A stretch of DNA of 64,000 nt from Limnothrix sp. FACHB-406 (lineage in GTDB: Bacteria; Cyanobacteriota; Cyanobacteriia; CACIAM-69d), in contig NZ_JACJSP010000008.1 of assembly GCF_014698235.1 (NCBI RefSeq), positions 62,001 to 126,000 of the forward strand. The letters are read 5' to 3'. Numbering within the stretch: the stretch's first letter is position 1; every line of letters begins with the position of its first letter. A model generated the notes under the pieces. That model saw only the letters and a program-made list of their open reading frames with translations, did no database searches and had not been told where the DNA came from. The position numbers and the translations under genes were made by a program. Below, one piece after another: positions 55,872-63,955 of the stretch.

Positions 55872-56794
55872 ATCGCGTCTGCCACTCGCACCACGTCGCG
55901 CATTTGCTGAATATCATGCACCCGCACCCAGTCGGCCCCGCCAGCCACACAGGCCGCACAGGCCGCCCCGGTTCCCCAAACCCGCTGTTTCGGATCCGGT
56001 TGCTCCAGAATTTTGCCAATGAAGCTCTTGCGGGAGGGGCCCACCAAAAGGGGGTGACCGAGCGATCGCAAGCTGGGTAAATGCCGCAGGAGGGCAAGGT
56101 TTTGTTCAGCGGTTTTGGCAAAGCCAATGCCCGGATCGATCGCAATTTGGGCCGCCGGAATCCCCGCCTCGATCGCCGCCGCCACCCGTTCCGCCAAGCT
56201 CGATCGCACGGCAATCACCACATCGGGCAAGTGTTGACCAGGCAACTCACCCGACCCACCCTGGCCCGCAAAATCACTGTAATCCGTAAGCTGCTGCATG
56301 GTTTGAGGTGTGCCGCGCAAATGCATCAAAATCACCGGCACACCCAAGGTTGCCACCGTGGGCAGCAGTTCCGGGTCATACAAGCCCCCAGACACATCAT
56401 TCACCACATCGGCTCCCGCCACGATCGCCGCGCGGGCCACGATCGCTTTGGTTGTGTCGATCGAAATGGGCAAATCCAACGGCGCAAAGTCCCGCCACCC
56501 CCGCCGCAGGGCCGCAATTACCGGCACAACCCGATCGATCTCTTCCTGGGCAGAAACCGGCTGGGCATCGGGGCGCGTCGATTCTCCGCCAATGTCTAAC
56601 CAATCGGCCCCGTCAGCCGCCAGTTGGTGGGCCTGGGCGATCGCCGTTTCCAGTTGGTCAAATTGCCCCCCATCGCTAAAACTGTCGGGCGTGACATTCA
56701 GCACCCCCATCAAATAGGTGCGATCGCCCCAAGTCCAAGGGCGATCGCGCAAAATCCAAGGGGTCAAAGCACAGGAAGACAAGGGCACATCCAT
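55841..56794 (-). CDS. folP: Dihydropteroate synthase
   Basis: 317-residue TIM-barrel enzyme that joins p-aminobenzoate to dihydropterin pyrophosphate in folate synthesis; the sulfonamide target. Landmarks: MGVLNVTPDSFSDGG, WLDIGGESTRP, ISIDTTK, DVVNDVSGG, AIDPGIGFAKT and WVRVHDIQQMRDVVRVADAI. ATG 56794 is preferred to the in-frame TTG at 56800. It overlaps the downstream pentapeptide gene by 31 bp, so the two are coupled. folK, the preceding enzyme of the pathway, is 14 kb away. Confidence 0.95.
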   Translation of the reverse strand: MDVPLSSCALTPWILRDRPWTWGDRTYLMGVLNVTPDSFSDGGQFDQLETAIAQAHQLAADGADWLDIGGESTRPDAQPVSAQEEIDRVVPVIAALRRGWRDFAPLDLPISIDTTKAIVARAAIVAGADVVNDVSGGLYDPELLPTVATLGVPVILMHLRGTPQTMQQLTDYSDFAGQGGSGELPGQHLPDVVIAVRSSLAERVAAAIEAGIPAAQIAIDPGIGFAKTAEQNLALLRHLPSLRSLGHPLLVGPSRKSFIGKILEQPDPKQRVWGTGAACAACVAGGADWVRVHDIQQMRDVVRVADAIWRGWQLGEG

Positions 56795-57040
56795 AACCAA
56801 CCGAATGGGTCAAAAAATCATCAAGCCGGAATCCGCCCGGCCCATATCCACTCGGTCAAAACATGCTCAACCTTGACCGCAACCCAACACCAACTGCCCA
56901 ACAAAAAAGGCAGCGAAGATCGCTACCTTTTACCTTGTGGACTGTTAGTCATCTGGGAGTGGAATGGCTCTCAGATCGGGGTTTTCGGACTTTCGCAAAA
57001 CAGTTCATGCTGAAGAGTTTTCATGGAAACTGTTTGCAAA

Positions 57041-57114
57041 TCGGAGCGGCGGGATTCGAACCCACGACCCCCACTACCCCAAAGTGGTGCGCTACCAAGC
57101 TGCGCTACGCCCCG
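57041..57114 (-). tRNA. tRNA-Pro (GGG anticodon)
   Basis: Folds as a complete cloverleaf on the minus strand: acceptor CGGGGCG/CGCTCCG (one G-U) with discriminator A, D-arm AGCGCAGCTTGGTAGCGC, anticodon stem CCACT/AGTGG with loop TTGGGGT (anticodon GGG), and T-arm with GGTTCGAATCC. CCA is not encoded. The 74-base length is normal. Confidence 0.95.
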
Positions 57115-57266
57115 ATAGCCCAGTTACTATAGCATGTTTATTTGATTTGCCAAGGGCCCTGGTTAAATTTCTGTGCCCAAAGTGGCCAAGGCGGTCGATC
57201 GAGCTGCTCAGCCCGGGCCAGCTCGTTCTCAGAAATGATGGATTGCCCAGGACTCAATCGTCGTCA

Positions 57267-57330
57267 CAAGGGGCTTGACCATCTTGTCCCCCCCGATCTG
57301 CCAACGGCGGAATCAGGGTTTCAGGCAATT
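57267..57330. repeat. Degenerate copy of the dispersed palindrome family
   Basis: caaggggcttgaccatcttg is a decayed version of the perfect palindrome at 20931 and 51077, followed by ggaatcagggtttcaggcaat that matches the flank of the copy beside kdpB (aatcagggtcttgggaaat). Confidence 0.6.
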
Positions 57331-57342
57331 GGGCGACAGGCC

Positions 57343-57699
57343 CTAGGACTCTTCGGGCTTGAGGGGCTTGTCCCTTGCATCCGGGCCCGGACGACCATTT
57401 CGGCTACCCAATTGACGGCGCACATCGTCGATCGCGTCATTCAACTGGGCAATTTTGTCCTCCAGTCCTTGGCGCGCCGTTTCCATGCGGGCTTCACTGC
57501 TTTCGCTGGCGGCCAGCCGGGGGCGACGGCGGGGACGCGGCGGCAGCTCGGCCCCTTCCCGATCGCCCTTTTCCGTCAGCTCTTCCAGTCCCTCATCGGA
57601 GTTGCGCGAGGCCAGGGCAGCCCCCACCAGGCCCCCCACAGCCCCCCCCAACAGGGCCCCCCAAAAAAATCCACTACCAAAACCCTCTCGATTTGCCAT
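57343..57699 (-). CDS. Small gly-zipper membrane protein
   Basis: 118 residues with a glycine-rich membrane segment (FFWGALLGGAVGGLVGAALASRN), then a charged Arg/Pro-rich part and a C-terminal coiled coil (RQGLEDKIAQLNDAIDDVRRQL). The layout resembles YtxH-like or stress-related gly-zipper proteins of cyanobacteria. Function unknown. Starts with MANREGFGSGFF. Confidence 0.75.
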   Translation of the reverse strand: MANREGFGSGFFWGALLGGAVGGLVGAALASRNSDEGLEELTEKGDREGAELPPRPRRRPRLAASESSEARMETARQGLEDKIAQLNDAIDDVRRQLGSRNGRPGPDARDKPLKPEES

Positions 57700-57926
57700 A
57701 ACTCGTCCTACGTTGAGAATGTTGCTTGTGCTTAGAATGTGCTTAGAAAATGATGCTCAGAAAGTAATGCTGGGAATGATGATCCGGGGAATGGCCTTCA
57801 TCGCGATCGGCAAGTTGATCAGACCTATCAAACTAATCAAGGCGATCGATGAGACAAGGCAGAGACCGATGCTGAAGCGACGAAAACCCCTGAAAAACCC
57901 CTGAAAAACCCCCTAAGAAAACCGCT

Positions 57927-58580
57927 CTAGAAGGTTCCAAAGGCGCGATCGCCCGCATCGCCCAACCCAGGCACAATCCAGCCGTGATCATTCACGGACT
58001 CATCGATCGCCGCCGTGTAAATCACCAAGCCTGGGAATTGCTGATTCAGACGTTGCAAGGCCGGAGGAGCCGCCACGATCGAAATAATCCGAATTTGCTC
58101 CGGCGTGAGGCCCCGTTGGGTCAATTCCTTCATGGCCGCCTCGATCGACCCACCCGTTGCCAACATCGGCTCTGAGATCAGCACCCGCGCCTCCGCCGGA
58201 AACTGGGCCGGTAACCGATTGAGATAGCAGGATGGCTCCAGGGTTTCTTCATTGCGCACCAAACCCAAGTGATAAACACTGGCCAAGGGCACTACGGGCA
58301 AAATTCCTTCCATCAACGCCAACCCTGCTCGCAAAATTGGCACCACAGCCATCGGAGTGGCGGGCGAAATAAACGTTGCCGGACAAGTTCCCAAAGGCGT
58401 TTCCACCTCTGCCGTTTCCGTGGGCAACCATTCGCGCACCGCTTCATAGGCCAGCCAACGCCCCAACTCCGTCAGCGCACTGCGAAACAAAGTCGGCGGC
58501 GTTTGGGCATCGCGCACCACACCCAGCCAATGCTGAATGAGGGCATGGGGTGGCACGTAAACGCGAAGTTGCAACGGCAT
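57927..58580 (-). CDS. upp: Uracil phosphoribosyltransferase
   Basis: 217 residues; salvages uracil to UMP with PRPP. The PRPP loop is at SEPMLATGGSIEAAM (about 140-155), the N-terminal VYVPPHALIQHWLGVVRD and the C-terminal uracil-binding IYTAAIDESVNDHGWIVPGLGDAGDRAFGT are diagnostic. It precedes the small-RNA region on the opposite strand. Confidence 0.94.
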   Translation of the reverse strand: MPLQLRVYVPPHALIQHWLGVVRDAQTPPTLFRSALTELGRWLAYEAVREWLPTETAEVETPLGTCPATFISPATPMAVVPILRAGLALMEGILPVVPLASVYHLGLVRNEETLEPSCYLNRLPAQFPAEARVLISEPMLATGGSIEAAMKELTQRGLTPEQIRIISIVAAPPALQRLNQQFPGLVIYTAAIDESVNDHGWIVPGLGDAGDRAFGTF

Positions 58581-58844
58581 GGGAAGAGCGAAGGGAAAGG
58601 TTTAAGGAGCCATCAACCTGGCCTGAAGCTGCCGACAACGGCCAAGGGCCGCAATTCGGCGACTGGAAATTTTAGGATGACGGGCAGATTCAGGTTGATT
58701 TTACCCGGTTGTTGGGACGGGCTTGCCGGGTACTGGTTGGATTGCGCGAGATCGATACGAGATCGATACAAGCAACACCCAGCTAAGGATCGGTGGTGGG
58801 GCGATTGCGGGGCGATCGGGGGATGCATGGGGTCAGAAAAGAAT

Positions 58845-58863
58845 TCTAATGAGAATCTATTGC
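58845..58863. promoter_or_regulatory. Fur-box-like 19-mer upstream of the small RNA
   Basis: TCTAATGAGAATCTATTGC matches the classical Fur 19-mer GATAATGATAATCATTATC at 12 of 19 positions by my alignment, including TAATGA and AATC. It ends seven bases before the -35 element of the small RNA promoter, a position from which Fur could block RNA polymerase. Confidence 0.55.
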
Positions 58864-58870
58864 AAGAGAG

Positions 58871-58900
58871 TTGACAAAGATTCCTAGTAGCCGCTATTGT
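58871..58900 (+). promoter_or_regulatory. Promoter of the candidate small RNA
   Basis: Perfect TTGACA at 58871 and TATTGT at 58895, spaced 18 bp. It predicts a start near 58907, about 60 bp before the terminator T-run. Confidence 0.7.
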
Positions 58901-58906
58901 ATTGAG

Positions 58907-58972
58907 CGTGTTCTTCTCTCTAGTAAACGGCGGGTGGGGCTAGTCTGCAATTGCGGATTAGTCCTTTTTTTT
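58907..58972 (+). ncRNA. isaR1: Candidate free-standing small RNA, IsaR1-like
   Basis: A predicted transcript of about 66 nt with no ribosome-binding site. Its 3' half is a hairpin: GGGCTAGTC pairs with GATTAGTCC (two G-U pairs) and the stem continues through TGC/GCG to an AATT loop (58937-58964), followed by eight T residues. Upstream are a perfect promoter and a Fur-like box. IsaR1 is a roughly 68-nt, Fur-controlled, widely conserved cyanobacterial small RNA that lowers photosynthetic Fe-S protein synthesis during iron starvation. Size, architecture and Fur box fit; I cannot compare the sequence itself. Yfr1 is excluded, as its ACUCCUCAC motif is absent. Confidence 0.6.
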
Positions 58973-59406
58973 GGTTATTTTCCGGTTAAGACCGAGACCC
59001 GATCGCCCCCGCCACTTCAGCCCAGCCCGGCGATTCAGGTTCCACCTTGATCGACAAACTCTTGCAATAAATCCTGAAAAACCGTTGGCACACCCCAACC
59101 ACGATCGGCTCCACAATGCCCCAGAGGCAACACCCCGATCGGCCTCCGGTGTTGAATGACCACAATCCTTGAACGCCCAGCAATTCAGCAGAGCCTTCGC
59201 TTTGGGTAATGGATTGGGTGATTAATCACTTTGGGTAATGGATCGCTTTGGGTGATTGCTTTGAACCTATTGCCCGATCGACCCGAGAAAACCAGCAGCA
59301 GCAACATCTCTGGGCGATCGGGTTGGAGCCGCGCAACGAGAACGCTACACTCAAACATGGCCGCGCCCCTGGGCCTTGCCGTTGCTGTTTCGCCCTTTCC
59401 GTCGCC
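58973..59406. other. Intergenic region before crtH
   Basis: About 430 bp. It contains a two-copy direct repeat (ctttgggtaatggat at 59200 and 59229, with a partial third at 59246) and short frames on both strands without ribosome-binding sites. A frame in register with crtH is open from 59248, but the start at 59407 is better supported. Confidence 0.5.
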
Positions 59407-60963
59407 ATGACCGCCGTGGATAAGCCCTCGATCGCCCCGACCACCACCGCCCTGCAAACCGACCCATTGCCCCGTGATTGGGATGCGATCGTCATTGGTT
59501 CCGGTATTGGCGGATTGGTCACGGCCACCCAATTGGCTGCTAAGGGAGCCAAGGTGCTGGTGTTAGAGCGCTACCTCATCCCTGGCGGCAGTGCTGGCTA
59601 TTTTGAGCGCGAGGGCTACCGCTTCGACGTGGGCGCATCGATGATTTTTGGCTTTGGGCAACAGGGCACAACCAACTTGCTAACCCGCGCTCTGGCAGCG
59701 GTGGGCCAAACGATCGAAACCATTCCTGACCCCGTGCAAATTCACTATCACCTTCCCAACCAGTTGGAAGTGAAAGTGCATCGGGACTACGAACAGTTTT
59801 TGCAGGAATTGGGCGATCGATTCCCCCACGAGCGCCAAGGCATTCGCCAGTTTTATGACGAGTGCTGGACGATCTTTAACTGTCTGAATGCGATGGAGCT
59901 GCTGTCGCTCGAAGAACTGCGCTACCTCATGCGGGTCTTTTTCCAAAATCCGTTGGCCTGTTTGGGCTTGGTGAAATATTTACCCCAAAATGTCGGGGCG
60001 ATCGCCCGACGCTACATCAGCGATCCGGAACTACTGAAATTCATTGATATCGAATGCTACTGCTGGTCAGTGGTTCCGGCGGATCTCACCCCAGCCATCA
60101 ACGCAGGCATGGTTTTCAGCGATCGCCACTACGGCGGCATTAACTATCCCAAAGGCGGCGTGGGTCAAATTGCCCAAAAGCTGGTGGATGGGCTGGAGAC
60201 CCACGGCGGCCGAATTCAATACAAAGCACGGGTGACCCAAATCGTGACGGAAGGAGGCCGCGCCGTGGGTGTGAAGCTCGCTTCGGGCGAACTGTTGCGG
60301 GCCAAACGGGTGATTTCCAATGCCACCCGCTGGGATACCTTCGGCCAACTGCTCGATCGGGATCAACCCCTGGACGAAGATCGTTGGCAAGAGCGCTATC
60401 AAAAATCCCCCAGCTTCCTCAGCGTCCACATGGGTGTGCGCGCCGATGCCCTGCCCGCTGGCACAGACTGCCACCACATCCTAGTCAAGGATTGGGAACA
60501 GATGGAAGCCGCCTACGGCACGGTGTTTGTATCAATTCCCACCCTGCTTGATCCAGACTTGGCCCCGCCCAATCACCACATCCTGCATGTGTTTACCCCT
60601 TGCTGGATCAGCGATTGGCTCAATCTCAGCCCCGAAGACTACCAAGCTCAAAAGGAACAAAGAGCACAAGAACTGTGCGATCGCCTCGCCCCGATCGTGC
60701 CCCAGTTAGACGCGGCGATCGACTACATCGAAATTGGCACTCCGCGCACCCACCGCCGCTTCCTGGGCCGAGTGGATGGTTCCTATGGGCCGATCCCCCG
60801 GCGCAAGCTTCCCGGCTTGCTCACCATGCCCTTTAACCGCACCGCCGTTAAAAATCTCTATTGCGTGGGCGACAGCACTTTTCCTGGCCAAGGCCTCAAC
60901 GCGGTGGCTTTCTCCGGGTTCGCCTGTGCTCACCGAGTGGCGGCCGACCTGGGCTTGGTTTAA
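59407..60963 (+). CDS. crtH: Carotenoid isomerase (CRTISO)
   Basis: 518-residue FAD enzyme that converts poly-cis lycopene to the all-trans form before cyclisation. The N-terminus has the dinucleotide-binding AIVIGSGIGGLVTATQLAAKGAKVLVLERYLIPGGSAGYF; the family features YRFDVGASMIFGFG, GGINYPKGGVGQIAQKLVDGLE and the C-terminal LYCVGDSTFPGQGLNAVAFSGFACAHRVA follow. Start ATG 59407 gives family length; no strong ribosome-binding site. Membrane-associated. Confidence 0.95.
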   Translation: MTAVDKPSIAPTTTALQTDPLPRDWDAIVIGSGIGGLVTATQLAAKGAKVLVLERYLIPGGSAGYFEREGYRFDVGASMIFGFGQQGTTNLLTRALAAVGQTIETIPDPVQIHYHLPNQLEVKVHRDYEQFLQELGDRFPHERQGIRQFYDECWTIFNCLNAMELLSLEELRYLMRVFFQNPLACLGLVKYLPQNVGAIARRYISDPELLKFIDIECYCWSVVPADLTPAINAGMVFSDRHYGGINYPKGGVGQIAQKLVDGLETHGGRIQYKARVTQIVTEGGRAVGVKLASGELLRAKRVISNATRWDTFGQLLDRDQPLDEDRWQERYQKSPSFLSVHMGVRADALPAGTDCHHILVKDWEQMEAAYGTVFVSIPTLLDPDLAPPNHHILHVFTPCWISDWLNLSPEDYQAQKEQRAQELCDRLAPIVPQLDAAIDYIEIGTPRTHRRFLGRVDGSYGPIPRRKLPGLLTMPFNRTAVKNLYCVGDSTFPGQGLNAVAFSGFACAHRVAADLGLV

Positions 60964-60990
60964 AGTCCAAACCCAATCCATTCCCTGGCG

Positions 60991-61620
60991 CTAATTTGCC
61001 CTTGGATTCTCAGTTCCCGATCGCACCCAATTCACAAAGGCCTTAATCGCCGCCGGTTGATTTTGGGGCTGAACAAATTGTGCCAACTGCGCAATTTCCA
61101 AAGCGGGAAAAAATGCGCTGCGATCAGCAATTTGGATCTCATCCCCCCGCAGGTTATAGAGCGTGAGTTGCTGATCTTGCCAAATCAAGACCTCTGGCAC
61201 CCCGATCGCCCGATAGATCGCTAATTTGTCTAGCCCACCACTGGTTAAGTTGACCTCCACCGCAAAATCCGGCTGGGTTTTCAGGATCCCAACGCAATAG
61301 CATTCATCGGGTTCTAAGCCCGCCGCCTTCGATGATTGCCGAAACGTTGTGGAACCATAGGCATGAAGGTCAATTTCCACTTCTTCGGCATAGCGTTCCA
61401 GCAATCGGGCGATCGCCTTTTTGATTAATTCATGCTCTGGCGACGGCATAAAAACTTCTAGAATCCCATCCAAATACAACAGCCGCAAGCCCGATTCATC
61501 CCCCAGATGATCGAGCCAATGGCTATAGCGCTGCCAGCTCATTCCCGGCATCAGCAACCGCTGATCCGATCGTCCAGCCTGGGGCAGAGTAGGTAAATTA
61601 CCGGCCACCGAAATAGTCAT
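60991..61620 (-). CDS. Uma2-family (DUF820) protein
   Basis: 209 residues with HELIKKAIARLLERYAEEVEIDLHAYGSTTFR, EPDECYCVG, PDFAVEVNLTSGGLDKLAIYRAIGVPEVLIW: the Uma2 core with the EV..TSG variant instead of EVLSPST. It lies six bases after another Uma2 gene on the same strand and follows crtH tail to tail. Confidence 0.85.
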   Translation of the reverse strand: MTISVAGNLPTLPQAGRSDQRLLMPGMSWQRYSHWLDHLGDESGLRLLYLDGILEVFMPSPEHELIKKAIARLLERYAEEVEIDLHAYGSTTFRQSSKAAGLEPDECYCVGILKTQPDFAVEVNLTSGGLDKLAIYRAIGVPEVLIWQDQQLTLYNLRGDEIQIADRSAFFPALEIAQLAQFVQPQNQPAAIKAFVNWVRSGTENPRAN

Positions 61621-61625
61621 CGGCT

Positions 61626-62219
61626 CTAAAAAGAACGGGACTGAAAAAGCTGAGAAACAGATAACGAAAACCCAGGGATGATTTCTTCGCCGTCTAATTG
61701 ATCAGTCAATTTCAAAAGGCGATCGGGTTCTGTTGCCGATCGATACACCAACACATGATTTTGACGCGGATTAATCACCCAGATCAGCCGAGCACCATTC
61801 TCAAAATATTCAATGAGTTTTTCGTCAATTTCCTCGATCGTATTGGTCGGCGAGAGAATTTCAACCACCAGATCCGGCGCACCCTCCAAGAACCCGATCG
61901 GTAAGTCATCCAATCCCTGAAGCCGCTCCTTGGCAAAGAAAGAAATATCGGGCGATCGCTTGTTGCCATTTTTCATCTTGAAGGCAGTGCTGGAATCAAA
62001 CAACGCACCCAACTTTTGAGCCGCCACTACTGTAAACAAAGCCGCACTCAAAATAATCGCTAAATACCCATGCTTGGCACCAGAATTACCCATATCAATT
62101 AGCTGTCCGTTAACCCATTCATGACGATGGCCATCACGTCCCAACGCCATAAATTCTGCATCAGTGCAAGCGGGATGTTCAAGAGGGCGATCGTGAATGA
62201 ATTGAGTAGCAGGAATCAT
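61626..62219 (-). CDS. Uma2-family (DUF820) protein
   Basis: 197 residues with HEWVNGQLIDMGNSGAKHGYLAIILS, SPDISFFAKERLQGL and APDLVVEILSPTNTIEEIDEKLIEYFENGARLIWVINPRQ, the canonical Uma2 pattern. It is more AT-rich than crtH, adjoins the other Uma2 gene by a 5-bp gap, and starts about 50 bp from the end of the HEPN gene. Confidence 0.88.
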   Translation of the reverse strand: MIPATQFIHDRPLEHPACTDAEFMALGRDGHRHEWVNGQLIDMGNSGAKHGYLAIILSAALFTVVAAQKLGALFDSSTAFKMKNGNKRSPDISFFAKERLQGLDDLPIGFLEGAPDLVVEILSPTNTIEEIDEKLIEYFENGARLIWVINPRQNHVLVYRSATEPDRLLKLTDQLDGEEIIPGFSLSVSQLFQSRSF

Positions 62220-62267
62220 GATGAAAATCCTAAATTAGTTTCAAAACCACTAACCAAAAGCGTTAAT

Positions 62268-62744
62268 TCAGCCCTCAGTAATATCGCATTGTTGTTGAAT
62301 GACTAGCAGAACTTTTATTACTTGCCGATAGTATGCTTCAACTTTTCCCAAGGTGATTCTTTGATCAGCACCATGAGCAATACTATGTCTAGTTTTAACA
62401 ATGCTAGTAACTGCATCTTGAACTTCTTGATCTATGCTTCCTAATTCTGTACTCCACTCTTCACTAAATTCCTTGGCTAATTCTTTTAAGCTATTCATGT
62501 CAGGATTTTGGAAGCGCCTCAATTTATGGCTGACATATTTCGCTACGGTAGGGGCTGCCTTTGACTCTGCATAATCAATATAAAATTCCTGCACAGTTGT
62601 CTCGATCAGTCCTGATATGCGAACACAAATATAACAGGCTAAATCGCTTTGAATTTGTAAGTTTTCAACTGACTTTGCTCGTTGAATTAACGAATCAATT
62701 CGATCTTTTCCTTGATGAAAGTTTCGATAGGATGATGATGGCAT
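62268..62744 (-). CDS. HEPN-domain protein (RiboL-PSP-HEPN/MAE_28990-like)
   Basis: 158 residues, helical. It carries the HEPN RNase motif Rx4H as R119...H124 in VKTRHSIAHG, preceded by a helix with IETTVQEFYIDYAESK and by LACYICVRISGLIETT, typical of the MAE_28990/RiboL-PSP HEPN group. Such proteins are predicted metal-independent RNases in abortive-type defence. It starts five bases after the DUF262 gene, so the two form an operon. AT-rich relative to the host. Confidence 0.82.
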   Translation of the reverse strand: MPSSSYRNFHQGKDRIDSLIQRAKSVENLQIQSDLACYICVRISGLIETTVQEFYIDYAESKAAPTVAKYVSHKLRRFQNPDMNSLKELAKEFSEEWSTELGSIDQEVQDAVTSIVKTRHSIAHGADQRITLGKVEAYYRQVIKVLLVIQQQCDITEG

Positions 62745-62749
62745 GGTGA

Positions 62750-63955
62750 CTAGGGAATATTCTCAAAAGCCAGATTTGCCAGTTCAATTCGCTTACGAAC
62801 ATTTTCAGAACTCGTCGTTTGTTTGGAATCGATACTGACTCGCTGAAACTCTTCACTAGACAACAAATTCTCGTAAGCCTCTCTCAAAGCCGCTAAATTC
62901 TGAATAGGATGTTTATCGAGTTGCTTTGCTAGTGCAACCATAACTGCATCAAATACAGCGGCATGAAGAGCATGTCGAGGGCGAAAGGCTTTTTCTCCAA
63001 TGCTGGAATACACCAAACTTACTGTTCTTGTAAAGATTACCTTCATTTGAAAGTCAGTGTAACCTTTATCGAGAGAACGATGTGTTTCCATAAAAGAGTT
63101 TAGAAAGTCTTTCATGGATTCTTTATAATTTTGTAAATCAAAATATAGTGCCAAGAATCGGAGAATCAATTCTTGATCTTTCATTCTTTTACTTAAGTCT
63201 GGGATAGCTGCTGACTTTTTGCCTTGGAAAATTTTCTGCCACTGCTCATATCCATTTAAATCGGATAGGAGTTCATTAAGCTTTCCTTGATAGGCAGCAG
63301 CTCGAACCTCTTGAGAAGATAGCTGACTCCCCCCTGCATTTAGTCGCTCAAAGATTTGGTAGATACTAGCCTGTTCATTGCTTTCATACATGCTTCCTTC
63401 TTGTCGAACAATGGTGGCAGAAATAATTGAATCATCGAGCTTTCGTCGATCAACTGCACTGAGTGTTTCGTAAGTCTTACTCAAGAAGTGAGGAGAAATT
63501 TTACCCGATAGCATAAAAGGAATATGACGGTCAGAGCCAGGATTTTCAGGAAACTGACCATTGTAAAAGTATTGCAAGCTCTTTAGTCTTTGCTGACCAT
63601 CAATAACAATTAACTTATTAGTTCCGTTCTCTTGAGCCAGAAACACTCCAGGAACAGGAAGTCCAAGTAAAAAGGATTCGATCAATCGAGAAGCTTGATC
63701 GATTTTCCAAATATATGATCGCTGAAATTTTGGAATAATAATGTCGCCTCGATTTAGCCTCTTGACTAATCCATCAATAGGGTAATCTGCGCCATAGCTA
63801 GTTATTGGATAGTAGGTAGGAGGAACTCCATCATCAACATCACCTTCTATGTCAGCTTCTGAGTTTCCATTTGAGCTGGCAGATTTAGCTTCGGAAGTTT
63901 CTTCTAGAACTTGATCATCTGATGCTGTTTCTGAGGGAACAAGATTAGCTTCCAT
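62750..63955 (-). CDS. DUF262-family (ParB/Srx-fold) protein
   Basis: 401 residues. A disordered acidic leader (about 1-50) precedes the DUF262 domain: VKRLNRGDIIIPKFQRSYIWKIDQASRLIESFLLGLPVPGVFLAQ and the motif IDGQQRL at 119-124, which in related proteins belongs to a nucleotide- or DNA-acting site. The C-terminus (about 230-400) is helical with FRPRHALHAAVFDAVMVALAKQL. DUF262 proteins (as in GmrS) are common in phage-defence loci and frequently partner with HEPN or endonuclease genes. Followed five bases later by a HEPN gene. Confidence 0.85.
   Translation of the reverse strand: MEANLVPSETASDDQVLEETSEAKSASSNGNSEADIEGDVDDGVPPTYYPITSYGADYPIDGLVKRLNRGDIIIPKFQRSYIWKIDQASRLIESFLLGLPVPGVFLAQENGTNKLIVIDGQQRLKSLQYFYNGQFPENPGSDRHIPFMLSGKISPHFLSKTYETLSAVDRRKLDDSIISATIVRQEGSMYESNEQASIYQIFERLNAGGSQLSSQEVRAAAYQGKLNELLSDLNGYEQWQKIFQGKKSAAIPDLSKRMKDQELILRFLALYFDLQNYKESMKDFLNSFMETHRSLDKGYTDFQMKVIFTRTVSLVYSSIGEKAFRPRHALHAAVFDAVMVALAKQLDKHPIQNLAALREAYENLLSSEEFQRVSIDSKQTTSSENVRKRIELANLAFENIP

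Noticed and set aside
58907-58972. Yfr1 as identity of the small RNA
   Set aside because: The conserved unpaired ACUCCUCAC of Yfr1 is absent; size and Fur-like box fit IsaR1 better.
62561-62749. Plus-strand frame inside the HEPN gene
   Set aside because: It is a shadow of the HEPN coding frame without a ribosome-binding site.
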